Source: Bacteroidales bacterium
GTDB lineage: Bacteria; Bacteroidota; Bacteroidia; Bacteroidales; UBA932
DNA: 48,633 nucleotides
Assembly: GCA_017447815.1 (NCBI GenBank)
Contig: JAFSMS010000042.1
Coordinates: 1-48,633 of the forward strand
Direction: 5' to 3'
Shown here: in pieces, positions 7,979 through 15,599 of the stretch
How positions within the stretch are numbered: position 1 is the first letter of the stretch
Layout of the letters: each line of letters begins with the position of its first letter
Notes under the pieces: generated by a model
Database searches by the model: none
What the model was told of the DNA's origin: nothing
The model's input: the letters and a program-made list of their open reading frames with translations, nothing else
Program-made: the position numbers and the translations under genes

Positions 7979-10180
7979 ATGAAAAAGATCCTTTTCGCTG
8001 CAGCCGCGGTGCTTCTGGCCGCCTGCAGCACCCCCCAGGCGGAAGATTACGCTGCCTATGTGAATCCCAAAATCGGCACCGGTGGTCACGGCCATGTGTT
8101 CGTCGGGGCCAATGTGCCCTTCGGCTTTGTGCAACTGGGCCCGACCAGCATCCCGCAGAGTTGGGACTGGTGCTCCGGTTACCACGACAGTGACAACACC
8201 GTCATCGGCTTCAGCCACACCCATCTTTCCGGCACCGGCATCGGAGACCTCTTTGATGTGACCGTCATGCCCGTCATCGGCCTCACCACCGCCGAGCGCG
8301 GCACCGAGGACCGGCCCGACCGCGGCGCCTGGAGTTATGCCGACCGCAGCCAGGAAGTCGCCGAGCCCGGCTATTACAGCGTCCCGTTGGAGCGCTATGG
8401 AATCAAGGCCGAACTCACCGCCACCTCGCGCGTGGGCTTCCACCGTTACACCTTCCCGGAGGCTTCGAACGCCGCCATCATCTTCGACCTGGAGAACGGC
8501 GGATGCTGGGATGACGTTACCGACGCCGGCTTCGACGTGGTCAAGAACGACGGCGGCAAAGTCATCGCCCTGGGCGGTTACCGCTACTCTTCCGGCTGGG
8601 CCAGGAACCAGAAAATCTTCTTCTGGGCCACCTTCTCCACCCCGCTGGAAAACTTCTCCGTAGAGCAGAATACCAGCCGCGACAGCGAACGCGGACGCGA
8701 ACGCAAGGCCCTCTACGGCCGATGCGACCTGGGCAACACCACCGCCGGACAGCAGATTCTGGTGAAGGTGGCCCTCTCCCCCGTTTCCGTCGAGGGCGCC
8801 AAGGCCAACATGACCGCCGAACTCTCCGGCTGGGACTTCGAGGCCGTCAAGGCCGCCGCCCGCACCGCCTGGAACAGCGAACTGGGCAAGGTGAAAATCG
8901 AAACCGACGATGACGACAAGCGCACGGTCTTCTATACCGCCCTCTACCACACCATGGTGGCTCCCAGCCAGTACAACGATGTGGACGGCCGGTACCGCGG
9001 TTCCGACGACGTGGTCCGTGAGGGAAGCTTCCAGAACTACACCACCTTCTCCCTTTGGGACACCTACCGCGCCGCCATGCCGCTGATGACCCTCATCCAT
9101 CCCGAGAAGATGAACGACATGGTGGCCACCATGTACCATATCTATAAAGAACAGGGAGACCTCCCGGTCTGGCACCTCATGGGCAATGAGACAGACTGCA
9201 TGGTGGGCAACCCGGGACTGATCGCGTTTGCCGACGCCGTGGTGAAAGGCTTCCGCGCCGGCCTCACCGACGATGAAATCATCGAAGCCATGACGGCTAC
9301 GGCCACCACGCCCGACCGCGGCCAGGATCTGCGCATGCAGTACGGCTTCATCCCGGCCGACCTTTACCACGAATCCGTGGCCAACGACATGGAATATGCC
9401 GTGGCCGACGGCGCCCTGGCCAATGCCGCCGAGTATCTGGGACGGAAGGACATCGCCGCCGCCTACCGCGAGCGCAGCCACTCCTACCGCCATTTCTGGG
9501 ACCCGGAACTCCAGTTCATGCGTGGCCGCAAGACCGACGGCAGTTTCACCGAGCCTTTCGACCCCATCTACTCCCGCCACGAAACGTCCGACTACACCGA
9601 AGGCACCGGCTGGCAGTATATCTGGCTGGTTCCGCAGGACGTGGACGGCCTGGTCGGCCTCTTCGGCAGCAAGGAGGCCATGGAAACGAAACTGGACGGC
9701 CTGTTCGAGGCCCCGGACCACATTGAGGGCGAAAACGCTTCCCCGGACATCTCCGGCCTGATCGGCCAGTATGCCCATGGCAATGAGCCGGGGCATCATA
9801 CCATTTACCTGTACAGCATGCTGGGCCGCCCGGACAAGGCTGCCGCCCGCCTGCATCAGGTTTACGGGCAGATGTATTTCAACGATGTGGAAGGCCTCGC
9901 CGGCAATGAGGACGTGGGCCAGATGAGCGCCTGGTACGTGCTGTCTTCCATGGGCTTCTACCAGGTGGAGCCGGCCTGCCCGCGCTTCTGGTTCGGCCTG
10001 CCGCTGTTCAGCAAAGAGGTCGTGAAGGTGGCCGGCGGTGAATTCACCATCAAGGCCGAAGGCCCCCTGGACGGCCACATCGCCTCCGTGAAACTGAACG
10101 GCCAGCCCTACGACCTGCCCTACATCGAATACAAGGACATCGTCGCCGGCGGCACCCTGGAATATACTTTGGTAAAATAG
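7979..10180 (+). CDS. GH92 alpha-1,2/1,3-type mannosidase lipoprotein
   Basis: Exo-alpha-mannosidase of glycoside hydrolase family 92, calcium-dependent and inverting, acting on N-glycans or yeast mannan outside the cytoplasm. 733 residues from the ATG at 7979; an in-frame ATG at 7967 lies inside a repeat and is unlikely. Lipobox LLAA-C. The N-terminal beta-sandwich begins YVNPKIGTGGHGHVFVGANV and contains GFSHTHLSGTG. The (alpha/alpha)6 domain carries GNETDCMVGNPG, the catalytic-acid motif HGNEPGHH (Glu603) and the catalytic-base region AGNEDVGQMSAWYV (Asp645). All hallmark motifs are intact. It is 23 bp from manA, so released mannose probably feeds ManA after phosphorylation. Exact linkage specificity cannot be read from the sequence. 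Confidence 0.95.
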   Translation: MKKILFAAAAVLLAACSTPQAEDYAAYVNPKIGTGGHGHVFVGANVPFGFVQLGPTSIPQSWDWCSGYHDSDNTVIGFSHTHLSGTGIGDLFDVTVMPVIGLTTAERGTEDRPDRGAWSYADRSQEVAEPGYYSVPLERYGIKAELTATSRVGFHRYTFPEASNAAIIFDLENGGCWDDVTDAGFDVVKNDGGKVIALGGYRYSSGWARNQKIFFWATFSTPLENFSVEQNTSRDSERGRERKALYGRCDLGNTTAGQQILVKVALSPVSVEGAKANMTAELSGWDFEAVKAAARTAWNSELGKVKIETDDDDKRTVFYTALYHTMVAPSQYNDVDGRYRGSDDVVREGSFQNYTTFSLWDTYRAAMPLMTLIHPEKMNDMVATMYHIYKEQGDLPVWHLMGNETDCMVGNPGLIAFADAVVKGFRAGLTDDEIIEAMTATATTPDRGQDLRMQYGFIPADLYHESVANDMEYAVADGALANAAEYLGRKDIAAAYRERSHSYRHFWDPELQFMRGRKTDGSFTEPFDPIYSRHETSDYTEGTGWQYIWLVPQDVDGLVGLFGSKEAMETKLDGLFEAPDHIEGENASPDISGLIGQYAHGNEPGHHTIYLYSMLGRPDKAAARLHQVYGQMYFNDVEGLAGNEDVGQMSAWYVLSSMGFYQVEPACPRFWFGLPLFSKEVVKVAGGEFTIKAEGPLDGHIASVKLNGQPYDLPYIEYKDIVAGGTLEYTLVK

Positions 10181-10203
10181 TTTGATTTTAAGTCAGAAAG
10201 GGT

Positions 10204-11169
10204 ATGTATCCACTGAAATTCAAGCCTATCTTAAAAACGATCGTTTGGGGCGGAGAAAAGATTGCGCCCTACAAGGAAATTGAAACCGACCAGAAACATA
10301 TCGGCGAAAGTTGGGAACTTTCCGGCGTACACGGGAACGAGAGCGTCGTGGCCGAAGGTCCCCTGGCGGGCCGCAGCATCGCCGACCTCGTCAAACAGTA
10401 CAAAGGCGAACTCATCGGCTCCCATGTGTATGAGAATACCGGGGACGAATTTCCCCTCCTGATCAAGTTCATCGACGCCCTGACCGATCTGAGCATCCAG
10501 GTGCACCCCAATGACGAACTGGCCGCCAAGCGCCACAACTCCAAGGGCAAGACCGAAATGTGGTATGTGGTGGACGCCGAGCCCGGGGCTCACCTCCTGG
10601 CCGGCCTCACGAAGCACATCACGCCCGAGGAGTACGCCGCCAAGGTGGCCGACGGCACCATCACCGACGTCCTCGCCCGCCACGAGGTGCATCCGGGCGA
10701 TGTCTTCTTCCTGCCGGCGGGCCGCATCCACGCCATCTGCGGCGGCTGCTTCATCGCCGAAATCCAGCAGACCTCCGACATCACCTACCGCATCTACGAC
10801 TACGGCCGCCTGGGCCTGGACGGAAAGCCCCGCGAGGTGCACACCGAACTGGCCAAGGACGCCATCGACTACAAGGTTTACGACAATTACCGGACGGAAT
10901 ATACCCCCGTGCAGAACGAGGAAGTGGAAGTGGTGAGTTGCCAGTACTTCACCACCAGCATCTACGACCTTACGCTCCCCTACGCGAAAGACCTATCAGA
11001 ACTGGACTCCTTCCTGGTGGTCATGTGCCTGAGCGGTCGCGGAACCCTGGAGGTAGACGGCGAGGAAATAACTGTCCATCAGGGAGAAACGGTGCTTGTC
11101 CCCGCATCGGCCGACGATATCTGCTTCGTCCCCGAAGAGGGCATGAAACTCCTTACTTCGCACTTGTAA
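10204..11169 (+). CDS. manA: Mannose-6-phosphate isomerase, type I (class I PMI)
   Basis: Zinc enzyme interconverting mannose-6-phosphate and fructose-6-phosphate in the cytoplasm. 321 residues, normal for the short bacterial form. Motifs include NPILKT-like start KPILKTIVWGGEK, zinc-site IQVHPND (Gln99, His101), FFLPAGRIHAICGG (about 170-180, with a further zinc histidine) and TYRIYDYGR, characteristic of this family. The C-terminal cupin (GTLEVDGEEITVHQGETVLV) is complete. It follows GH92 by 23 bp in the same direction, so mannose release and use look co-expressed. Its last 17 bp overlap the 3' end of the convergent M23 peptidase gene. Confidence 0.93.
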   Translation: MYPLKFKPILKTIVWGGEKIAPYKEIETDQKHIGESWELSGVHGNESVVAEGPLAGRSIADLVKQYKGELIGSHVYENTGDEFPLLIKFIDALTDLSIQVHPNDELAAKRHNSKGKTEMWYVVDAEPGAHLLAGLTKHITPEEYAAKVADGTITDVLARHEVHPGDVFFLPAGRIHAICGGCFIAEIQQTSDITYRIYDYGRLGLDGKPREVHTELAKDAIDYKVYDNYRTEYTPVQNEEVEVVSCQYFTTSIYDLTLPYAKDLSELDSFLVVMCLSGRGTLEVDGEEITVHQGETVLVPASADDICFVPEEGMKLLTSHL

Positions 11170-12352
11170 GCCGGCTTTTCATTTCACGGGCAGCCGAGTC
11201 CAGCGCCGGAAGGAATTCCGGGCCGATGGGCTCGGCTGCCGGCGATTCCAGCTTGAGCGGATTGATGGGCGTCCCGTTTTTCCAGACACGGAAGTCCAGG
11301 TGCGGGCCCGTTGCGGTGCCCGTCATGCCCACATAGCCGATTATCTGGCCCTGGCTCACCCGCTGGCCGGCCTTGACGGCGTAACGGGAAAGGTGCAGAT
11401 AGGCGGTGGTGTACACGGAATTGTGGCGGATTTTGACGGTTTTGCCTCCCCCGCCGCCCCAGCCGACGCTGAGGACGGTGCCGTCGCCGATGCTCATGAC
11501 CGGCGTACCCGTCGGGGCCGCATAATCCACGCCCGTATGGGCCCGGACGGTCCCATGGACAGGGTGCCGGCGGTGATAGGAGAAGCCCGAGGAGATGCGG
11601 GTGAACTTGAGCGGCGCCTTCAGGAAGGCCTTGCGCATGCTCTCCCCTTTCTCGTTCCAATACGTGTTGCCGCCGTCCCCCTGGTCGAACCAGATGGCCG
11701 GAAGGCAGGTGGTATCCCGGACGAATTCGGCATAACTGATCCGGCCGATGCCCACGGACTCCCCTTCGCAGAAATCCTCACTGTAAAGCAGCCGGAAGCG
11801 GTCTCCCTTCTGCAGGCCGAAGAAATCGACCGTCCAGGCGTAGATGTCGGCCAGCATGGAGATGAGTTCGGGCGAGGCGCCGGCGGCCGTCATGTCGTTC
11901 CAGAGGGAGGAGCGGATGGTTACATCGGCCTGTTTCTCCAGGGTGCGGACGGGTTTTTCGTACTGCCATACGGCCAGTGAATCGCGGCAGCGGAAGATGG
12001 TCTGAAGGATGCGGCTGTTGTCGTAAACAAGGTAACTCAGCCGCGTGGAATCCTGATAATAGGCCTTCCAGGCGGCCCCGGCACGCATTTTCCGCACGTC
12101 AAAGACGCTGTCGCAGGCAGCGGCCAGCGAAAGGGCATCCTCCCGGGGAAGTCCCGCACGGGTAACCCAGGTCATGAAGTTTTCGCCGGACTTGATTTCT
12201 CCGGAGACGACCCGGAACGAATCCGTACAGAAGCCCAGCGGATAAATGGTATCTTTTACCGGAACAGCCTCCTGGGGAGCCTGTTTTTTCGTATTTTGCA
12301 CACAAGACGCCACAACGAGCGCAAGGAAAAGGACAGGCAGCAGTTTTCTCAT
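11153..12352 (-). CDS. M23-family peptidase lipoprotein (LytM-like)
   Basis: Predicted cell-wall endopeptidase or envelope-bound relative. 399 residues from the ATG at 12352 (MRKLLPVLFLALVVAS-C, lipobox Cys17). The frame stays open further upstream through the tRNA-Arg, but that extension is not credible. After a roughly 240-residue N-terminal region comes the LytM domain: HTGVDYA (zinc ligands His272 and Asp276), AYLHLSRY (His320) and GPHLDFRVWKNG (His351). The usual second His of the HxH motif is Asp353 here, so catalysis is less certain than the fold. It converges with manA and overlaps it by 17 bp. No good promoter is visible between it and the tRNA terminator. Confidence 0.85.
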   Translation of the reverse strand: MRKLLPVLFLALVVASCVQNTKKQAPQEAVPVKDTIYPLGFCTDSFRVVSGEIKSGENFMTWVTRAGLPREDALSLAAACDSVFDVRKMRAGAAWKAYYQDSTRLSYLVYDNSRILQTIFRCRDSLAVWQYEKPVRTLEKQADVTIRSSLWNDMTAAGASPELISMLADIYAWTVDFFGLQKGDRFRLLYSEDFCEGESVGIGRISYAEFVRDTTCLPAIWFDQGDGGNTYWNEKGESMRKAFLKAPLKFTRISSGFSYHRRHPVHGTVRAHTGVDYAAPTGTPVMSIGDGTVLSVGWGGGGGKTVKIRHNSVYTTAYLHLSRYAVKAGQRVSQGQIIGYVGMTGTATGPHLDFRVWKNGTPINPLKLESPAAEPIGPEFLPALDSAAREMKSRLTSAK

Positions 12353-12370
12353 CGCAACAAAAAGGTTACC

Positions 12371-12402
12371 GAAAAACGGGCGACCGCCGGCCACCCGTTT
12401 TT
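12371..12402 (-). terminator. Terminator downstream of tRNA-Arg
   Basis: ACGGG..CCCGT arms (core 12376-12398) form a 10 bp GC-rich stem with one G-T wobble or two and a 3-base loop on the minus strand, followed by a run of T (12371-12375 read on minus). It is symmetrical, with T residues also on the plus side (12398-12402). It ends the tRNA transcript just before the M23 gene. Confidence 0.8.
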
Positions 12403-12419
12403 GTGATTCCGTTGGGATT
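12399..12419 (-). repeat. Partial duplicate of the tRNA-Arg 3' end
   Basis: The 21 bases at 12399-12419 are identical to 12451-12471, which cover the acceptor 3' strand and part of the T arm of tRNA-Arg plus a few flanking bases. The copy then diverges (TTTGACCC against TCGAACCC). The two copies are 52 bp apart, with the fragment downstream of the real tRNA. Such fragments can be scars of integration at a tRNA gene; no integrase lies in the window. Confidence 0.8.
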
Positions 12420-12455
12420 TGACCCTTACGGGCCACATCACCAAAAAAAATTTTG

Positions 12456-12529
12456 TGATTCCGTTGGGATTCGAACCCAAGACCCACAGCTTAGAAGGCT
12501 GTTGCTCTATCCAACTGAGCTACGGAACC
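12456..12529 (-). tRNA. tRNA-Arg (anticodon TCT)
   Basis: A 74-base cloverleaf on the minus strand. Acceptor GGTTCCG pairs with CGGAATC (one G-T pair) with discriminator A. The D arm is GCTCAGTTGGATAGAGC, the anticodon loop CTTCTAA gives TCT, and the T arm is TGGGTTCGAATCCCA. The 3' CCA is not encoded. It reads AGA/AGG codons. A promoter with good spacing lies just upstream at 12544-12573, and a terminator at 12371-12402 follows a partial copy of its own 3' end. Confidence 0.97.
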
Positions 12530-12543
12530 ATCCTTTTGGGGTG

Positions 12544-12573
12544 CAAAGTTAGTTAAAAATTACCAAAAAGCAA
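12544..12573 (-). promoter_or_regulatory. Promoter of tRNA-Arg
   Basis: Read on the minus strand: TTG (12571-12573), a 19-base spacer, then TAACTTTG (12544-12551), fitting the Bacteroidota consensus. The mature tRNA begins 14 bases beyond the -7 box. The -33 element touches the end of the upstream gene, whose stop codon is at 12574-12576. Confidence 0.7.
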
Positions 12574-13557
12574 TTATCTGGGACTCATGGACAGCAGGAG
12601 CTGCAGTTGCTGGTTCATCGCCTCTGAAAAACCGGTCTTTCCCTCGCCGGAGGGGAAACTGTCCGTAAGAGTGCCGCCGTCGTAGTCGATGGAAAGGCCC
12701 GTAATCCCGACAGACCCCATCTTGTAAAGGTCTTCCAGCGTGGGATAGACATAGACAAAGTTCTCATCGTCACGGGCTTGCAGGAGGGAAATGGTGCTGC
12801 CGTCGGCCAGGGTGAAACGGACGGGGGCATCGTAGGGAATATGGTATTTTTCCTTGGAGCCGATGACAAAGGCCAGGTCCAGGTCTTCGCCGTTGGTGTT
12901 TTTGTAATACAGGTGCGACAGGATGATGTTGTAGTCGAAATTCTTGCCGCGGCCCACGATGGGATTGGAAGTGGACATGATGCTGCCGGTGTTCTCCGTA
13001 TAGCCGCCCAGTTCGGCACTGAGGTCTATGGTGCTGTCGGAAGCCTTGAGGATGGCTTCGCAGTGCCGCTTGAGAAGGGTTCCCAGCGGGTCGTCCGTCC
13101 AGGTAGCGCTGATGTAGTCCTCAGGGTTCCAGCCGGTGATGATGTCGGCCCCCTTGATCCCTTTCACCATCTTTTCCATCTCGGCAGGCTCCACGGCGTA
13201 CTTGAGACGGTTCAGGAAATTCCCGTCTTCCTGACGGCGGGGAGTAGAGGAACTCTGCCCGATCTGCTCCAGGCGCACGATTTTGCCGCTGCTCAGGGTA
13301 ACGGCCATCTTAACCCCCTTGGGCGCTGCGACGGCTTCTTTCTGTACCAGATTGATGTACAGGAGGTACAGGGTGGATCCGTCGGGGAAGCCCACCAGTT
13401 CTACACGGGTTTGGGCGGGCGTTTCGCCGATTTTGATGGTTTCATAGTCCGTGGCGATGTGGGTCATGCCCTCCGAACGGTAGTTGGTACGGATTTGCTG
13501 GGCATAGAGTCCCGAACTTGTGAGAACGCAAAGAGCCAGAATAGCCAGTTTCTTCAT
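12574..13557 (-). CDS. Exported protein of unknown function, 327 aa
   Basis: No family recognised. A clear signal peptide (MKKLAILALCVLTSSGLYA-Q, cut near residue 19) sends it out of the cytoplasm; there is no lipobox Cys at the cut site and no further membrane segment. The mature part has two similar-looking stretches about lengthy strands: VELVGFPDGSTLYLLYIN with VKMAVTLSSGKIVRLEQIG, and LDLAFVIGSKEKYHIPYDA with VRFTLADGSTISLLQARDD, each an XX(V/A)-x-(L)-S/DG-x-I pattern. This suggests an internal duplication of a beta-rich unit of about 150 residues. It is transcribed away from the gene at 13622 from a short shared promoter region. Confidence 0.7.
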   Translation of the reverse strand: MKKLAILALCVLTSSGLYAQQIRTNYRSEGMTHIATDYETIKIGETPAQTRVELVGFPDGSTLYLLYINLVQKEAVAAPKGVKMAVTLSSGKIVRLEQIGQSSSTPRRQEDGNFLNRLKYAVEPAEMEKMVKGIKGADIITGWNPEDYISATWTDDPLGTLLKRHCEAILKASDSTIDLSAELGGYTENTGSIMSTSNPIVGRGKNFDYNIILSHLYYKNTNGEDLDLAFVIGSKEKYHIPYDAPVRFTLADGSTISLLQARDDENFVYVYPTLEDLYKMGSVGITGLSIDYDGGTLTDSFPSGEGKTGFSEAMNQQLQLLLSMSPR

Positions 13558-13579
13558 TGTATTATCAGTTAATGGACTA

Positions 13580-13587
13580 CAAAGATA
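13580..13587 (-). promoter_or_regulatory. -7 box for the 327-aa exported protein
   Basis: Minus-strand TATCTTTG at 13580-13587, 22 bases before the ATG at 13557. No properly spaced TTG was found upstream, so this is a -7 match only. It lies 22 bases from the opposing -7 box at 13610-13617, so the two divergent promoters must overlap and may compete. Confidence 0.5.
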
Positions 13588-13609
13588 ATACTTTCTGCAC
13601 CAAAAATAC

Positions 13610-13617
13610 TATCTTTG
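13610..13617 (+). promoter_or_regulatory. -7 box for the 296-aa lipoprotein
   Basis: TATCTTTG lies 4 bases before the ATG at 13622. No TTG is present at 19-21 bases upstream. If this box is used, the mRNA starts at or next to the start codon (leaderless). Confidence 0.55.
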
Positions 13618-13621
13618 CACT

Positions 13622-14512
13622 ATGAAACGTTTCGTATATACTCTCCTTATCGTCGTTTTCGCCGTCACATCCTGCGGAAAAAACGGTTGGTACATCAATG
13701 TGGACAATACTGCCTGGGAAATATCGGCCGGCACGCAGGTGGGCTGGCCCTGCTTCCTGGACGACCAGCATGTCAGCGTCATCCAGGTGAACAACGCCAA
13801 CGGCTACTACCAAGTGCTGAACGGAACCTTCTCCGTAAAAGGTCACCGGGTAGATGTAACGGCCGACGGCACCTCCCTCTATATGGTGCGTACGTTCTCC
13901 AACCTGAAGAACAGCAGCAATAAAAACTACAGGAAACTCTCTCCGGAGGCCCCGGAAGCCCTGGACGGCAGCGTCTGGGCCTGTCTGAAAGACAACGACT
14001 TCACGTTCTATTATTTCCAGAATAACGGCACCTGCCGGAAAGGAACCTATCAGAACGTAAGCCACCGGGAAGGCTTCGACGACGGCTGGAGTTTCTCGAA
14101 TCTCCCTTACACGGCCTCCGGCAGCCATTTTTCAACGGCCGACGGGGAGGGCTATTTCTACGGGAATGCCTTCCTCCGGCTGGACTCGGTCGCCGTTCCT
14201 TTCGTGAGCACTCCCGAAAACAAGGACGGGACTTCCTCCCTGAAGGGCACCGTCTGGACCTACAACTCCGGCAGCGCCTATCCGGGGTTCATCCTCTTTA
14301 CTTCGGCCAAGGATTTCACCCGCATCCTGGTGGGAAGCAATGTGATTTTCGCCGTGCTCACAGGCACGTATGAAATAAAAGGAGACTCCGTCGCTTTCCA
14401 GACGGAAGCGGCGGAGCTCTGTGAGACCTGCCCCATCGAGGACGGGCAGTTTACGTATCTGAAGAAAAACTATTCTTTGGAAGAGAACATTTCCTTCACC
14501 TTGGGCCAGTAA
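13622..14512 (+). CDS. Lipoprotein of unknown function, 296 aa
   Basis: Signal peptide with lipobox VTS-C (Cys19). No known domain recognised. It seems to contain two related beta-rich repeats of about 130 residues: NTAWEISAGTQVGWPCFLDD..VLNGTFSVKGHRVDVTADG and GTVWTYNSGSAYPGFILFTS..VLTGTYEIKGDSVAFQTEA, plus a middle unit (GSVWACLKDNDFTFYYFQNNGTCRKGTY). The repeated scheme of W-x-aromatic, then G-T-(F/Y)-x-(V/I)-K-G-(H/D)-x-V, recalls lipocalin-like or META-like barrel lipoproteins, but this is a guess. The last 43 bp overlap the 3' end of the convergent Wzz-type gene. Confidence 0.72.
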   Translation: MKRFVYTLLIVVFAVTSCGKNGWYINVDNTAWEISAGTQVGWPCFLDDQHVSVIQVNNANGYYQVLNGTFSVKGHRVDVTADGTSLYMVRTFSNLKNSSNKNYRKLSPEAPEALDGSVWACLKDNDFTFYYFQNNGTCRKGTYQNVSHREGFDDGWSFSNLPYTASGSHFSTADGEGYFYGNAFLRLDSVAVPFVSTPENKDGTSSLKGTVWTYNSGSAYPGFILFTSAKDFTRILVGSNVIFAVLTGTYEIKGDSVAFQTEAAELCETCPIEDGQFTYLKKNYSLEENISFTLGQ

Positions 14513-15597
14513 CCCTTTGCCAGCACCAGGCCACATCCCAGAATGAATCCCAGGAAGGTCCAGACAATGAGTGTCTTGGCCCGGCTGTTGGACGGCTGGC
14601 GGGGAACCGTGACCGGCTGAATCACCGTCAGGGTGGGCGTGTCCCGCTTCACCTGCATCTTGGCCTGTTCCAGTTGCTTGGCCATCTCCGAGTAAATGGC
14701 GCTGCTCACGCTGTAGCGGGTTTGCAAGCGCTCCTGCTCCATGCGGGAACGGGTGGTGGTCATTTCCTGGGAACGGTCGCGGACGGTGGCCAGTTGGGAC
14801 TGGATCGACTCCGTCTCGGCCTTGATTTCATTGTAGCGGGCCTGCACATAGGCCAGTTGTTCCTGGGCCTTCTCCGTGCGGAAACGGGTGACCTCGCTCT
14901 GCAGCAACTGCTGGGCCTTCAGGGCCAGTTCGGCCGTCTGCATGGGTTCGGAACCGTTTACGGTAAGGGTGAGGTAGCCTTCCTTCTTATCCACCGCCAG
15001 CGAGACGCTCTGGCCGATGAACTTGAGCATCTTCTCCTCGTCCTTGCTTACCATGAGCGGCTTGGGGGAACTGTCTCCCACGCCGGCGGCATCCACAAAC
15101 ACCGGATCGGGTTTCTCCTTGCGGAGAAGTCCAATCAGGGTTCCGGGCAGGCCGATGGTATATTTCAGGATGTAACTGCCCACCGTAGGCTTCATATAAT
15201 CCTTGGCATAGGTGAACATGCTCACGGCGGTGTCGGCCTTCTCATAGTGGAGCGGCGTATTCATCAACTCCAGCCGGAAGGGCACGCTGCCCACGATCTG
15301 CGGATAAATGAGGGGCGACAGATCCGATCCGGTGTTGTTCATGCCCAGGTCGATGCCGGCCAGGGAGGCCAGGGAACTGAGCGACGAATTGGAACGGGAA
15401 TTCATCTGCGGGACCATGGTGCTGGTCACCGAGTAGGTGCGCTTCATGGTGAGGGCGGCCACCAGTCCCAGCACGATGAACACGGCCGTGCAGATGATGA
15501 TGGTCTTCTTGCCTTCCCAAAGTTGGCGCAGCAGGCCGATGATATCGATGCCTTCTTCCTCCTGATCGGGGAGATTGTAGGTACGGGTTTCGTCCAT
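14470..15597 (-). CDS. Wzz/chain-length determinant-type inner membrane protein
   Basis: Polysaccharide co-polymerase-type protein controlling length or export of a surface polysaccharide. 375 residues. A cytoplasmic start (IDIIGLLRQLWEGKK) leads into a first membrane helix (about 31-51) and the Wzz motif region (TYSVTSTMVPQ). A long periplasmic coiled coil follows (about 220-315, QLAYVQARYNEIKAETESIQ), then a second membrane helix near 343-362 preceded by the proline-rich VTVPRQPSNSRAK segment typical of the family. No tyrosine-kinase domain is fused. It begins 2 bp after the stop of the SLBB export gene, so the two are an operon. Its 3' end overlaps the opposite gene by 43 bp. Confidence 0.88.
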   Translation of the reverse strand: MDETRTYNLPDQEEEGIDIIGLLRQLWEGKKTIIICTAVFIVLGLVAALTMKRTYSVTSTMVPQMNSRSNSSLSSLASLAGIDLGMNNTGSDLSPLIYPQIVGSVPFRLELMNTPLHYEKADTAVSMFTYAKDYMKPTVGSYILKYTIGLPGTLIGLLRKEKPDPVFVDAAGVGDSSPKPLMVSKDEEKMLKFIGQSVSLAVDKKEGYLTLTVNGSEPMQTAELALKAQQLLQSEVTRFRTEKAQEQLAYVQARYNEIKAETESIQSQLATVRDRSQEMTTTRSRMEQERLQTRYSVSSAIYSEMAKQLEQAKMQVKRDTPTLTVIQPVTVPRQPSNSRAKTLIVWTFLGFILGCGLVLAKGYWPKVKEMFSSKE

Positions 15598-15599
15598 AA

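Noticed and set aside
7187-10078. 963-codon open frame opposite the CBM9-like and GH92 genes
   Set aside because: It arises from biased codon use in GC-rich genes; it reads through the dispersed repeat, giving its CHSERSED-like segment. No protein-like features.
12353-12487. N-terminal extension of the M23 peptidase gene through the tRNA
   Set aside because: The extension would encode tRNA sequence and put 45 residues before a perfect lipoprotein signal; the ATG at 12352 is used instead.
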